Positions 1 to 13,700 of a DNA stretch of 64,000 nucleotides are shown piece by piece (position 1 is the stretch's first letter; each line of letters starts with the position of its first letter). The translations under genes were made by a program, and so were the position numbers. The notes below the pieces were generated by a model. That model saw only the letters and a list, made by a program, of their open reading frames with translations. It had not been told where the DNA came from and did not search any database. Source of the stretch: Acanthaster planci (Eukaryota; Echinodermata; Asteroidea; Valvatida; Acanthasteridae); NCBI RefSeq assembly GCF_001949145.1, contig NW_019091357.1, positions 496,046 to 560,045 of the forward strand. The letters are read 5' to 3'.

Positions 1-3000
1 ACTCCTCTGTTCCGAATTTCTTTCGTAATTCACAGTCAAGCCATTTACGAAACAATTTCGTCTGCTCTGACTGGAATCAGTTTATGGGAACTGGACGTGG
101 TTTATGCTTAAATGACATCCCACGTGACTTGTGACGTTAAGTCTCAGGCTTCAATACGGAGCCGATGAAATTTGGAGCCGTGTACACTTTGACGACCTCG
201 TTATCGTCGGCAGGTCTAATCCACGTAATCAGCGGAAACAAGTTTTCATTAACAGTCCTTACAGAAGCGCAGCTGCAGTCACATTGACACCATAAGCCTT
301 TTAAGCCTTGTGGGAAGGAGTTTCGTTGTTTCGTTCATTTTCTTTTTCCCACTGTGCGTTCGCGAAACGCAGGTGTTTATAACTGAATTGCTAATCCACG
401 TTATTATCATTATTTTTAATAGTCACTTACTGGTAAGGTCACTGTCATATAATATCACAGTGGAAGCATATGCCATATTTTAAGTTAAATTTCTGACAGC
501 ATAGATAAAAAGAAACGCCATCAAGAATTGTGGAAAAGCAGACAAAATTCCAAATGATGCACCGTATAGCAGAGAGTCGAACAGACAATTCTAGATCAAT
601 ATCTTCAGTTTACAACATCCTGTTCACAAACCGCCGACACAGCCCGTAACGATATTGCGATTTGTCCATTGACGTGGATGATACTCAGCCGCGGCAGTGT
701 GAACCACTGGCAGGCATCAGTCTGTGATCCTTCCTACCATGGAGAGACGTTTCCTTGATCCCCTTTGACATGGCAATATGGCCAAGGATTGCCTACACTG
801 AACAAACCAATCCACCACCAATTCCCCCTGAGAAACGCATGGATTGTGTTACGAGCATATCGCACGAGCTATTGGAGAAACCTTGTGTAAGGAAACTGCA
901 TAATAATTCGACCATTCTGCATTTTTCCTTGCAGTCCAGTTATTTACATCCAAGAATCAAGGAATACCAAAGACACTTCAACCAAATCCCCGCGCCCTGT
1001 GGAATAAGAGCATGGAAAATCGTATTTTATGCAATTTCTTATAGTGGACGTGTACCTAGCCAGTGCACTGATCCACTGACACTGATTTTTTTCTGTTGAA
1101 ATTGCCAAAGAACTGAACATACGAGCGACCAGATCTTCAAATCAGTCAATTAGAAGAACCAAGTTACACCTTTTGTCTAGACATGTACGGTGCAAGTACT
1201 GAATCTGAAGAACGACCAGTTGCTTTATGACATTCAACCAAAATGAAAGATTTTAAATTTAATGCCAGAATGAAACGTTGTAGTAACTAAACTATTGCAG
1301 TTTTGGAAATATTTGGCAAATACAAAGGCAACAGAAACTGAGGACTTTCATTTTCGAAAAAGACTGAAAAAATTTCTAGTTTCTTGTTTGCCCTGTCTTG
1401 ACTTTTTCGTAAGAGGGTACCGTCATCTGTAGGTGAAAAAAAACAACTGATTACTGTGAAAACCAACGCGCAATATAAACGCGTCTTCGCGTTAATTGTA
1501 CACATGTAGCTTTTTAAAATTAAACATCTCTTTGGAAATAAACGTGTTTGGTGTTCAGAACGTATTACCAACCGATAAACAAGTTTTTGTGTCTTGTTAT
1601 TAACACCCCAATGTGTCATTGTGTCTAAATTTATTAACACATCAACATGTACGTGTTTAAAAGATAAACACCACAATGCATTCATCTTTGGATTATTATA
1701 ACCACAACACGTTCATAAAGTGTTATCAGGAAGAGGTGTAAAAGGCGTTAAAACATTCAGGTTTTTTTTAAGTGTGGATAAAATGTCTCTTGTAATGAAC
1801 AAAAATAGTTCAATCTCTTCGGTGTTCGGCGAAATAGTCAGGAGATTCAATACAATGACTGTTGTTCGTGACTGATCGCTTTGTAACGGCCTCTTCCATG
1901 CACATATAGGGAGCAATCATCCTAGCATCACGTACACATGCTATCGAGGGGCTAAAGGCGGTGGATATTGGAGTGCCAGCATCATATCACGGCGCGCTAG
2001 ATATTCAATGGGCCCTTGTCAGGGTTTCAAGAGACTTAAAGAGGACGGCGAACGGTTCCAAGGGATAACTCGACCTGCTGCACTATCTGACCTCGCAGTA
2101 ATAGGGCTCCTAATTATTAAGACAGAAATGGGGCACTATAATCGACTGAAGACAATCAACTCTGTCTATACATCAATCTGAAAACTGAAGACTGCGACGA
2201 TTGTGACCTATAGACAAGAAAACAACTCAAATACTTTCCCGTGAACCTGTCACAAAAGACTGCTCGTAAAAGAAGAGCTCGATTATTAATCTATGAAACC
2301 ATGGACCAACGGCCAAGTGTTACCGTAACAAAAGGACCTGTTGAGTAATTTCACTTAATTGTGACCAATAAAAATGCAGAAATCACAATGAGAGATTCGT
2401 GTGTCATCCTCTGGGCAGAGTATATCTATTGTGGTATGGGGAACAGAAATACCACTCCATTTCACACTAGTAGCCATCATTCCAGCTGTTCGAACTGAAG
2501 TGCGTACCCCCGGTACGTCGCATAAGCGTTTTGCGATGCGTCAGCCTTGGCAAACACAGATATTCATTTATTTATAAAACCCTTTCTTATCTTCCTATCA
2601 CTCACGCCTGGTTTATAAGGTCTGAAGATCCAACAGATCTTAGTTTAATGTCAAATGCGTGTATGACGCTATGCGCAACCATTATACAGGCAAACTGAGC
2701 AAAGAGCGTCATTATAGCAATTCCAACTGCCGCGCTTTGCCGTACACATAAGCCTGTGAGCTTGCTAAGGACTCTGGACAGTGAAGGTTACTGGCCAGGG
2801 ACAAAATAACGAAAAAACCTGTTGGTCATTTGCAAAATCGTAACTTTCAGGGATTTTGTTTTCAAAGGTCATGCTGGCCAATTTTTTCCCCTTCAGTTTT
2901 TTTTCGGTTTAGGTCTTTTTAGCAAGGTCGGCGGGAAAAAAGCTCTTTTTTCCGTGATCGGGAGCCCAAAATAGGGTTGGTCGGAAATGAGAACCATTTA

Positions 3001-6000
3001 TAATAAAAAGGGTGCCCTTGGACAGAATAAAAGTGCACTGTGTTACCTAATTGAAAACATCTCGACAACGAAACATGAACTCCTAATGATATTATCAGTA
3101 TAAGGAAACACTGCCAATTTTACTTTGATACCCAAAACAACAGTTTCTGACAATTATTTTGGCTGAAAATAAATGTTACTTTAGGGGTTCCTTTTTGGGG
3201 GCGACACCCTGTGTATATACACACACTGTAGTTTTGTTTAGTGAAATGAAAGCTTTATCTTCATATTTCCGAACACTTGACCGACCACTACTGACTCTTA
3301 AAAGGTACAATTTGTCTTGTGTTCCGATGTTACAAAAACACCAATTTATTTCCGAAGACTGAGCACACTGAGGGCATTTTAGCTTTCCATTGAGTATATA
3401 CATCTACATGTACATCGAACATCGTGTAGAGTTGGCCGTGCACTCTTGTTTAATATCCGTTTTACGGGAGGCATTGCACGAGGGCATAGTCTTCTATCAT
3501 GGTGATGTTACTTCATCTGGGCTTGAGTTCAATACTCAACAGCTGAAATCTGAAATACAAAACAACATTGCTGAGAGTGAAAATAGATTAATTATGAGAT
3601 GGAAACTTTGCTAGATACATACACACCAAGAGGCTCTACTGTATTCACTGAACAACAACTGCTGTTTGAAATTAAAGCGACTCCGTATTGAATTGGCAAA
3701 GAAAGCAGAGGAAGATGGGGTATTACATATGACAGATGTAAAGCTTCTTAAAGATCCAACGTTTCACAAGCTAAAATACGTCATTAAATTTTCCAGGCTA
3801 GGATTTGAAGAAAAAAATGTTGTAATTTCAGAAAAGAATGGCATCTTTAATCCAAAGGATGAAGAGGACAGTTGACCCAAACAACGCATCGAAGTGCATT
3901 TGAAAGCTGAAACACTTTTCTTGTTACACATTTGCTCGTTGATGTCACAGCGTTTGGTATGCACAAAGCTAGCTCGACACTCTGGCTAAAGCCTGCTCTA
4001 TGAAAGCTTTCCCGATAATTGTTGGAGCAATTTACATTTAATATTGTAACCCGATAACTTGCAAACACGACAAAAGATTAAGTTTGAGGAAGAAGATTTA
4101 ATCAAGCAAGAAGCCCTGCTTCAGCGTGGGACCAGATCCGGATGGAACTGAGCGTCAATACACCGGCAGAAACGCGATCCCCTCCTGAATAGTACCAAGC
4201 AAGATGTGAATGTCGAAAGGACGAAAAGGAGTCGCCAAGAAAAGGCATTTGAATATGTCCGAGGCAACCAATGCAAGCTCCAAAGTCCCATGGAAGAACG
4301 TCGAAGGTGGAACAACATCAAAATGTACTCGTCAACACTGTTCACTGAAACATAGGCGATGTCCTCTTCTATTGTAGTCATATTATAATTATGTATTCAA
4401 AAAATGAACGAATCCAGTGAACAAGATTCGCCAACGTTTTAATGTTAAACAATCTATTAAAAGTCTATGATTTTTTGTAATAACCATAACAATTACGGTT
4501 GGAACTATGGTTTTATGTTATACAGTTTTCCAACGTTCCATTCACAATGCATAAAAAGACTTAAATACAAAACACGTGTAGTTTGTGTACTAGCTAGCGG
4601 TTAAGTTAAGACCCGGCATAAGAAACGTGACACTGCACCTGTCATTCAGAATTATCCACTGTGTTATACGTCATCTTTGACAGAATCAAAATAATTGATG
4701 ACATACGGTGCCCAGAGCGGAGTTCACTCAAATGTCTTCATCCGGAACGTGCTTTGGCATGTCACGGGTACAGATCGACATACAGGTACTTGGCAACGGG
4801 TGGTTTAGTACAAGTCGTTATCAACCACTCAGAGCATCACATAAACATTTCATATTTGACTGCTGCAACACTGTTCAACCGATACTTCAAAGTTAAACTT
4901 GTGATGGTAATCATCGGCCACGGAATCATCGCTGGATGCCCAGAGTTAAAGTTACTGTGACCCCCTCTACAAAGAGATGTGCAAAGCTCTCACTTCAATA
5001 CTATACATGCGCAATATCGTGGCATCAGAGCTCACTCAAAAATAATTATACTGGTAGCATTATAAAAAGGGTAAATATGGTGTTATTATCATAAAATTAC
5101 TGCTTTTAATAATGACATCAGTTCTTTGCTTTTCATTTGTACCTTAAAAAGTATTGTAATTAAATCAATAGGACGGTTGACACATCCGTGGCTGCTGATG
5201 ACTCTCACTGACACTCTGGGAAAAGTTTTAACTTTTGTTTAAATTAAGCCAATTTATCTACAGGCTATAAAGGTTCGATGAAATCTCTCCTACTGGAAGT
5301 TAAATGCAAGGTTCAAAGAACCTGGACTGATGAACCAAACCAAACCAAAATAAAAATCCATTTCGTAAGTGGCAATAAAGCAAATTTGTTTTTGTCATTT
5401 CCAGTCAGTGCTCTTTGGCACCGGGATTGTGCGTGTGATTTCCCACAACGACTTGGCCATTGACACCACTGCTATCACAAAGATTACCGCTATGCACAGT
5501 GAAATGTCAGTCACTCCCGCTGCGTCAACTCTTGAACCAAACGCATGCGTGACAAAGAAATTCTGGACACCGAGTTTTGGCGCACGAAAAAACTGAGACA
5601 GCAACAGCCCGCCCATCCAACCTTTGCACCAGAGCGAAACGCTTCCATTCAACAGAGTGGTATTGCGAATATGATACGAGACCGCAATCTCAGGTTTCTA
5701 CCATGCTGTTTGTCCCACCGTCTATTCGTGAAAGGAGGGAATAATGCCAGTGATAAATAATGCTCCGACACTCGGGCGAAGTATTATTTCTTTGGAGAGG
5801 TAGCTGTACCACGCTATTCCATGGAGGTCGATGTTACCTCGGCAGAGTAAGCATTTTTTCCCTCCTTCGCGGCAATTGGCTGTGAAAAACTGTCAAGGGG
5901 AACTATTTTTGGATGCGTGATGAGGCCCGTTTTGTCCACTTTCCTCAGTCGGTTGTTGATATTAAGATCTCGGCAAGGTGGTAGTAAAAGTGTATGATGA

Positions 6001-7009
6001 CAATGAGTTAAGTATGGAAAAAGTGTTACATAAAACAGGAGCACGGAAAGAACAGAATGAAAATAATTTTCTTTCCAAATGCCATTTCTTGTATTTCCAC
6101 TAACGTACATTTCAAACCAAAACAAAAGGCAACAGGCTAAAGTGGACGTTAGCTGTCTACTGTGTTATCAGTGGCGATTTGTTAGTCCGTATCGGCGGCA
6201 GGAATCACAGGGAAATTGCTCAGGAGAGTTTGAATAGGAACCAACAAGTGGGAGAAAAATAGCTGGAAAGGGTTGTGATGAACGATTCATATAGCCTGTA
6301 TTGTACAAATCATGCCCCACAAAATAGAAATCTCACCAACAAAAGTGTTTTGTTCCTAAGTCTCACCACAAAATTGTCAGGTATTCTCTGGAGAGTATTC
6401 CCAGGAATTCACTAACTGATAGATGTAAGGCATATCTGACATCGTGAAAAGCTACATGAGTTATAAACGTGTTTTAATTAAAAACCCTTCATACAAACAA
6501 TGCATCTGAGTAACCTGTAAAGGGTGATGAGGTTCCTGTGTTGTCCTCGAAAATGTTTTCTTTAAATAAGATGATATCACAAGTTTACAGTCACAAACTT
6601 CATGTTTGATTGAGAAAGAATCTTATGAAAAAAAATCACTCTCTTTACAAATACTTATCGGGGACGGATTGCCCGATAGGGTCACCTAGGGAACTGAGAT
6701 ATGTTCACCTGGTACAAACTCTCTAGGGATTAACATAGTTCAGTCAGGGCTCATTTTGACGGTGATGGTAAGAATTAATGTAGTCTGGTGCTTCGTCATT
6801 ATGCCCGATCTGTCCACAGACTCCCAAAGGATCGTTCGTTACGAGTCAGTTCATACTTAAGACAACGCTGTGTATAAATCTACCGTTGCTTGGCGATGCT
6901 GTTCCAACACACTGTCATTAAACCAGAATAAAGATTTTCACAGTTGCTAGGTTACAGACTAAAATTATGTATACACCGAATGACTTTGAATTGGGTATAT
7001 GTGGACTCT
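1..7009. other. Upstream region without a recognisable gene
   Basis: I see no open frame here that looks like a conserved protein. The DNA is AT-rich with scattered short frames, none longer than about 120 codons. The only coding-like part is the stretch at about 3390-4380, listed separately. No RNA gene, CRISPR array or clear transposon end was recognised. Confidence 0.5.
3390..4380 (+). pseudogene. Possible decayed coding sequence, unidentified
   Basis: Three pieces on the plus strand read like protein but are broken. Frame 3390-3614 ends at a stop; the same frame is open again at 3666-3875 (Lys/Glu-rich, ends DEEDS-stop). Between them another frame (about 3601-3645) reads METLLDTYTPRG. 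A third piece at about 4082-4360 reads FEEEDLIKQEALLQRG, meets a stop, then continues as a charged helical sequence. The charged composition and the way frames hand over suggest a frameshifted remnant of one gene or of a transposon protein. I do not recognise the family. It could also be chance open frames. Confidence 0.2.
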
Positions 7010-7110
7010 CCAAGGACCAATAGCGGCCTGCGGGAAGTGTCAGCCAATCAGAGGCCCGCCAGCCATCGCCGGCGCGTCTGCGTTAAAAACTACACAAGGA
7101 AACAGAAATA
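7010..7110 (+). promoter_or_regulatory. Candidate promoter region of the RIM gene
   Basis: A GC-rich island in AT-rich surroundings about 660-760 bp upstream of the first RIM coding exon. It carries two CCAAT boxes in the same orientation at 7017-7021 and 7044-7048, 27 bp apart, and CpG-containing runs such as GCCGGCGCG. The position and composition fit a TATA-less promoter. No transcript start was seen directly, so this is inference. Confidence 0.3.
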
Positions 7111-7770
7111 GACCGTCGAATCCTTGGAAAACGTCTATTATACATATATGTGTTTATGCGTAGGTAACTGAGCGAAATGTTAAGTATGCCCGTTGGGTTG
7201 AGTGACTGTGAATCGCATGGGTCTCCTAGTAACAATCGAGACCTGTGTTTCTGCCGTGTATCGGCTGTCTTCGTTTCAGTCTCGATAGCTTGATTTGCTA
7301 CGGGCCACGCACAGGTAGGCCTTAATAGTCTCAGACACGCACGGTCCAGGAGAAACTGTTGACAGGATTGGAGAGATATAATAGTGGTTTGTCTCTGCTA
7401 ATTAGGATATGGTCATATACAGCAGAAAATATAGTGCACATCGCGACCATTTCATCTAAAACTTCTGTTCGGTTGTTTTAATCGTCGATTTCGGAAGCGG
7501 AAATTTTTATTCTTATTCTTTTGGTGAAAGACATTAATATCAGGATTCCAATTAATTTTCTGTGTGTGTTCAGGTTGTGGGTATAATAATATTATAGCAA
7601 CGATGTGGCTTCTCAATAAAGTCCCCAGTTTAATATCTAACAGGTGGACATCTTCACGGTGGACTGAGAATTATTTGGCAGTGCCTGATCATCCAATGGG
7701 TGTACGCTAGTTACGACGAACGGGGACCAGCCACAATTATCGCATGTGCCTTGCGCGGCAACCAGGGACC

Positions 7771-10700
7771 ATGGCCCACTCCAAAGGTGTAAGTATTAAA
7801 TGCTGTCCATTCGTGAATGGATGGGGAATAAATTTCCAACTATAATGACACGGGCTGTATGGATCTGGAAATAACTTTAAAATATCCTCTAAAACTAGAT
7901 TCAACATTATGTTTGTGCCATCTTCATGGGATAGAGCGCTGATCTGAGCGATATAACAGAGTCATAACAATCCACTAGCATCTTGGAGTGTGATCTTGAT
8001 GAGGCTTAAGACAAAGACAATAATAGGGGATGCCTGTCCTTTTTGTTTGAGAAGGTTGAAGATCTTCCCTATAATGAGTCACCATTTGCTTTACTTGCAA
8101 AGCTTTCCATCTATATCCCACTTAAACTTTTCATGATTTTTTTCCAAGAAGGGATACCTTACTTTAACACCACAAAGAACGTGTTTACTCTTGTATATAT
8201 GTGAACTAAAACAAGATACGACAAAGCAAACAGATCTTAATTCTATGTCAAATCACTTCTCTAATTTGATATGCCTTAAAATAAAGACATTGTTTTTTTC
8301 TTTTTAGACTTTTCTTGGAAATAATGACATCTATTTTAGCTGTTAATAATCTGCTTTAAATATTACCCAGCATCACTGTTGCTTTTTTATGACAGCCGCC
8401 AACGCCGCTCTCAAAGCAGGACTCTTCGTCCTCTGACATCAAGACTAGCCAGACAACTACCACGACGACCCCTGCCCTCGCTGACCTTGATCTTTCACAT
8501 TTGACCCCGGAAGAAATTGGTGCTATTCAGAAGGTGCTAAAGAAACAAGAGTCTTTTGAGCGACAAGCAAAGCTCAGAGCGGAGTAAGCCGATTTTGGTT
8601 GCGACATTCTCCAACCTTGTTGTCCCATTATTATTTCAGTTTTAGCGTAGAAAGGACATCGTCTTTCTCTTCCTTTTTATTTCATAAGATATCTTAAAAG
8701 AACAAAGTACACGTTTTTATGTAAAAAACAATTAGGAACGTAGGATTTACAATATTTTAAATACCCATACATTAAAAGAGATCGATGATATCTGTGACCT
8801 TGGATGAACCTGACATGGATTTTTTTTAGAAACCTTACTTCAACGTTCTTCAGTTCATTTAATGGTCTCAGTATTTAGAAAAGAAAAATTTTGATATATT
8901 TTGAGCTAGAAAGGTCCTTGAAAAAGGTACGGTAAAAGTAGAAGGGCACAGCTATCATACCAAGTAAAACCCTAATTATTTCAGCTATTTCTCACTTTGC
9001 TATTTCAATTCCAAACGAAAAATGAAAGGGTAATTAACTTTTCATCCGGGCAGAGACATTATTTTATGGAAAAATACTTAGAGATGAAATTCGAATATCT
9101 GATTCCTTGCGTATGGTTCTGATTGGACAGCCAAATCGAGAAGGCCATTCGTCGATATGAGGCCACCTTAGCAGCCCGGGAATCACACCCACCCAGGTCA
9201 AAGGACGACGATCTACGCATGTGCAGACTATGTTTCGTCAGGAAGTTCACAGATGGTCTTGGTAACACGTGCGGGGATTGCCTACACCGGGTGTGTACCA
9301 ACTGCTCCACGCAGGTGGTTGAAGGCGGCGGGACGAGCCCGACACCAAAACACAGATTTGTGAGTCCGATATTCTGTTCAATTGAAAAGGGCTAAAACGT
9401 TATGCTTAAAAGCAATAACAAATACACGGTTCACGATTTGACTTCACAATTTCAGCACAATTCTTGGCACATCGTGGAGGTAGTTTAGCTTATTACACAA
9501 TTACAACTGCACTGTTTTTTTTTCCATTCAAGACGGTTTTCCTGAGAGCACTGATTTTGTTAATGAATGAATACAGCTAAAAAGGATTTGCCTGCACGTC
9601 ATTTACTACATCATTCAGAACCAAATGTTATTGAACTAATTGAAGACAAAAACCTGTAATTCAATATCAATTGAGTAAATTGTTCGCGTCTTCGTACCCA
9701 ACAGAAACATAAAAAGCGCTGGCGCTGTAACTTATGCAAGCTTCAACGGGAGTACCTGTGCGTGACGGGCCGCTGGTATTACCAAGACGATGCGAGCAGA
9801 GGACTTGAACAGCCGTCCCGGAACATGTCCATACCGAGTATGGAGAGGCAAAGCCCCGGTAGCACTCCACCAAGGAGACGGGTAGTACGCAGCGCTCAGT
9901 CCGATTTGGTGAGCAAAGTGGTGGAAATACCAGCTAGGTTTTAATAGCTGGCATAGCTAGCCGTTCTTTTTCAAACACTACATGTAAATAGTGTTTTATT
10001 GTTTTGTTTTAATTTTTTATCGCTCACGCTTCCAATTACTCTTGACCGCGCGGGTCTGCAGAAACAAAACACATTTACAACGACTTACATCAAGGTAAGG
10101 CTGTTGAAGGATACTTAATGTGTTATTTAATCAAATGGAGTCGCTTGCATGTGATGGGAAATTCCCGGAAGAAATAACAAGCAGTCAGGGAATACGTCTA
10201 GGGGGTGGTGGAAAAGAAGAAGTAATTTTCGCCTTAAAGGTCAGATGTGAGCCCATCAAAATGGAAGTTACTACATCTCATTTGGCTACCTGTGAGTATT
10301 TGTTTCCTGGGCAACAGGGCAAATAACATATGTCGGCTTATTCCCGCACCAGTGCACACAGTAATGGTATTTCTGTTATAAAACAGAATTAGCCATTTTA
10401 GAGGATTTCTTGGTTTGGCATAAAATAACCAAAGGCTTTAAGGCATAGATTACGTTAGACTTTGAATGTTGTGAAGGGCTCATGACAGTACTGTAATTGG
10501 TCGGTTCCGGGAAACCGAAAATAAATAATCTCTTAATTAAGACTGGTCTTAAGAATCGAGTGCAGTCGTTACAATCAACGCAAAACATGCCAACGAATAT
10601 GTTTAAGGTAAATTTCATAACATTACAAAGACAAACTTCCATAGAATCTTTGCAATAATGTCTAGGGCCGTGGCCATTCGACGGCTTCTGCCGTTTTCTT

Positions 10701-13700
10701 CAGACTTGTGTAATATTGCTTAATTCAAAGATGGCATGGTAGAGCGCCAAGGAGCTATTGCATTTTGGTGTCTGATAGGAGGAGAGATTTGTGCATCGTA
10801 AGGTGGAGGCCATCAAACGCAACTCGTGGGACTCAGGCAAGCATTACAAATCAGACACCGAGGCTTCATCGTCCACCTGTCTGCGCCAATCCCTCCCTCG
10901 TGAATCAGTCAACGGTAAGAAGTCCGTGACGCGGCGTCGGCGGCGCTCTTCCCAGCTCCGGCAGATCTCCTGTGACTCACCCGGTGAGAACCTGACTCAG
11001 GAATCGGATGAAGGCGAGTGGATGAGTCGCGCCCTCGCGCGTCGGGCTTCGCATAGGCGGCCTCTGAGGCGACGGAGGTACGGAGTAACTGAGGCAACCG
11101 ATAAAAGTCCTGAAGGTAACGTTTACAGTCAAGTACATCATTTTGGACTTTGATGATAGCTATTGGTTTAAGGGTTCGAATTTCACTGAAGTTGGTAAGT
11201 GGCATTGTTCTGTCCGCCATTACAATTTCAATTGAAATATTCCCGACAACTAGAGCGTAGCAAAAATTCAATCCTACTTGCAGTGTGTAACTGCTGTACA
11301 AACAGTAAGCCAGTTAACAACAAAGCCTGATTGCCTTTCAAAACTAAAATCCCCAATTCAATTGTTTTGCTTTCCATGGGCAGGATCTCAAACTATGAAG
11401 TCCCCTGGAAAACAAGCAAGCGGTAGCGAAGATGAGCGGCCAATGTCTGTAGCAGAAGCCGAGCGTTCACCGTCAAACCGACGCCGAAGCCGGCCTTCGA
11501 TTCACGGCAGGCGGTCTCCCTCCGGCGCCGTAGCCTCGAAAGAACCGCCACCTGAAGGACAACAGGTTGCTACCGCGGCTCATGAGAGAGCTAAGGAGGC
11601 CAGAGGGAAGTACAAGCGGACAGGGAGTGTGAGGGCAGACTTCATGGGGAAGTTTGGTCAACGGGCCATGGAGAGGTTCAGACGCCGCTCACGCTCAGAG
11701 AGTGAATTGAACATTCCAGAACAACCACCGGTAATGAAAATTTGTCGTGCCGTTTAAATTAAAGAAAGTATAACATACTATTAAAAAACAACGAAACAAC
11801 TGTCTCATACATTTTTATACTTCTCTGACAGCAAGAAACAACGATATATGTGCGAGATGACTCAGAAGAAGTTACCATCCAAAAAGATCCACAAGACACA
11901 TCATGTAAAAGTAGGTTCCGTGAAATAAAAGGTGCTTAGCACTTAGTCTCCAACATTGCAATTTAACAAAACGCATCAGAACTAGATGAACGAACAAAAT
12001 TCTTATCACATTGTACTGATACACAATAGCCTTCAGTTTGAACAAAAACCACAATTCTACTTTTTTATCTGGAGTCAAATAAACATTTCCATTGAAAGAG
12101 AGGCGAGTTCAAAGGGAATTATCACAGTGAAACAGTTTTGTGCCGCAAACTTTACGGTAAACGACACGGCCCTTGAAGATACCAGAACTCATTAGTAATT
12201 GCTCGGCAGTTGTCAGACAGTGTGGATCAAAGTTAACTGAGCTGGGTTTTACAAAACGTCTATTTTCAAAGCACTCAATAGCTAAGTGTTAATTTTCTAA
12301 TTTAGGTTTTTATCGTTAATGATAGCCCGAGGTTTTGGACTTGAAGTAGTGGGAGGACGACAGGATTCTGACGGCTGGCTGCGCGCGTTTGTCACTAGGG
12401 TGGTCGTCGATGGACCCGCTGACAAAGTGGATGTACATAAAGGTTGGGAAATCTTCACTAACTCACCATTTATTGAATAAATAAATATTTATTCATGAGG
12501 TAGAAGTGGAAAGAGATGCTGGAGCTGTTTGTACAGTACAAAATTCATAAGTTCTGCAATGATTTACAGTGTTCTAAAATATAAGTTCTAGATGCATACA
12601 GTGAAGACGACGAGTCCAAAGAAACAGGGAAAATGAAAAAAAATATACATGAAGAGATTTCAAATAACAGGCTCTGAATCAGGCAATAATCATAGAAGTG
12701 AAAGATTTAGCAAGAAGTGGACAGCTCTGGTGGCTAATTCTGGATCATCTGTCTTTAAGGTGACGAAATACTGGAATGGAATGGTCAGTCCCTGGAGAAC
12801 AAAACTTTCGAACAAGTCCGACAGGTACTGGACCAGCCGTGTGGCGAGGAGTTGACGCTAAGAATCGTACGCTATCAGGCGTAAGTAGACATGATGATAC
12901 GCAATTTCAACCTTCCCCTTTCCTAATAGAAAAATTGACGATATAATGAGATAAAACGAAACCAAAACAACAACATTTCCGGATTCGGGGTGATGTGTTC
13001 AAACCCACCAGTGTTTTATACCATGGATGAAAAGGCGTATACGCAGTATCAAACTGAAGTATACATTTTTAATACTACTATTCTATCAACTAACAACAGG
13101 CATAGAGGCACCGACACTCTCACTACCAAACGCGGTAGCTCCGTATCCATCGAGTCAGAGGTATATCACAGACGGAAAAAGATATCTGTTGGTAAGCGGG
13201 AACTTCGAACTGCACAGTATGTCAACTAAGCACACTTAATAGAAAGTACATGGCATTACTACACTGGCCTTGGATTTTGTTTTGGAAAAGCAAAGTCAGT
13301 TTTTATTCGAACTGTTGGAAGAAAAACGTCAATAATATTATGGTAAAAAAACAGAACTTTGTGAAATCCTTTAACAGATCAATCAGGTAAATTGATTTCA
13401 ATATTACTTTTCACACATCATTTTATATATCTATTAGTTGGAAGAAGACAACAAAATATAACTATTTGTTACCCACTTTTGAAACTGCACTAGAAATGTT
13501 ATAAGAATATCCTGAATCTCTTGTACAGACATGCGGAATAGTATCAACACAGAACAATACCGAGAAATGTTCACACCAGCCCCCGAAGATACGACCACCA
13601 CAGCGGCAACTCAGAGGGCTAGCAGCCGGCGAAGACTTCCTGTGCCACCGGTAAGTAATTTGTCTCTAAGAATGAGTAATTCTGTCCTAGAACGGTTCTG

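Noticed and set aside
755-1099. 114-codon open frame near the left edge
   Set aside because: Composition is unremarkable, there is no family resemblance, and the flanks have no splice or promoter support.
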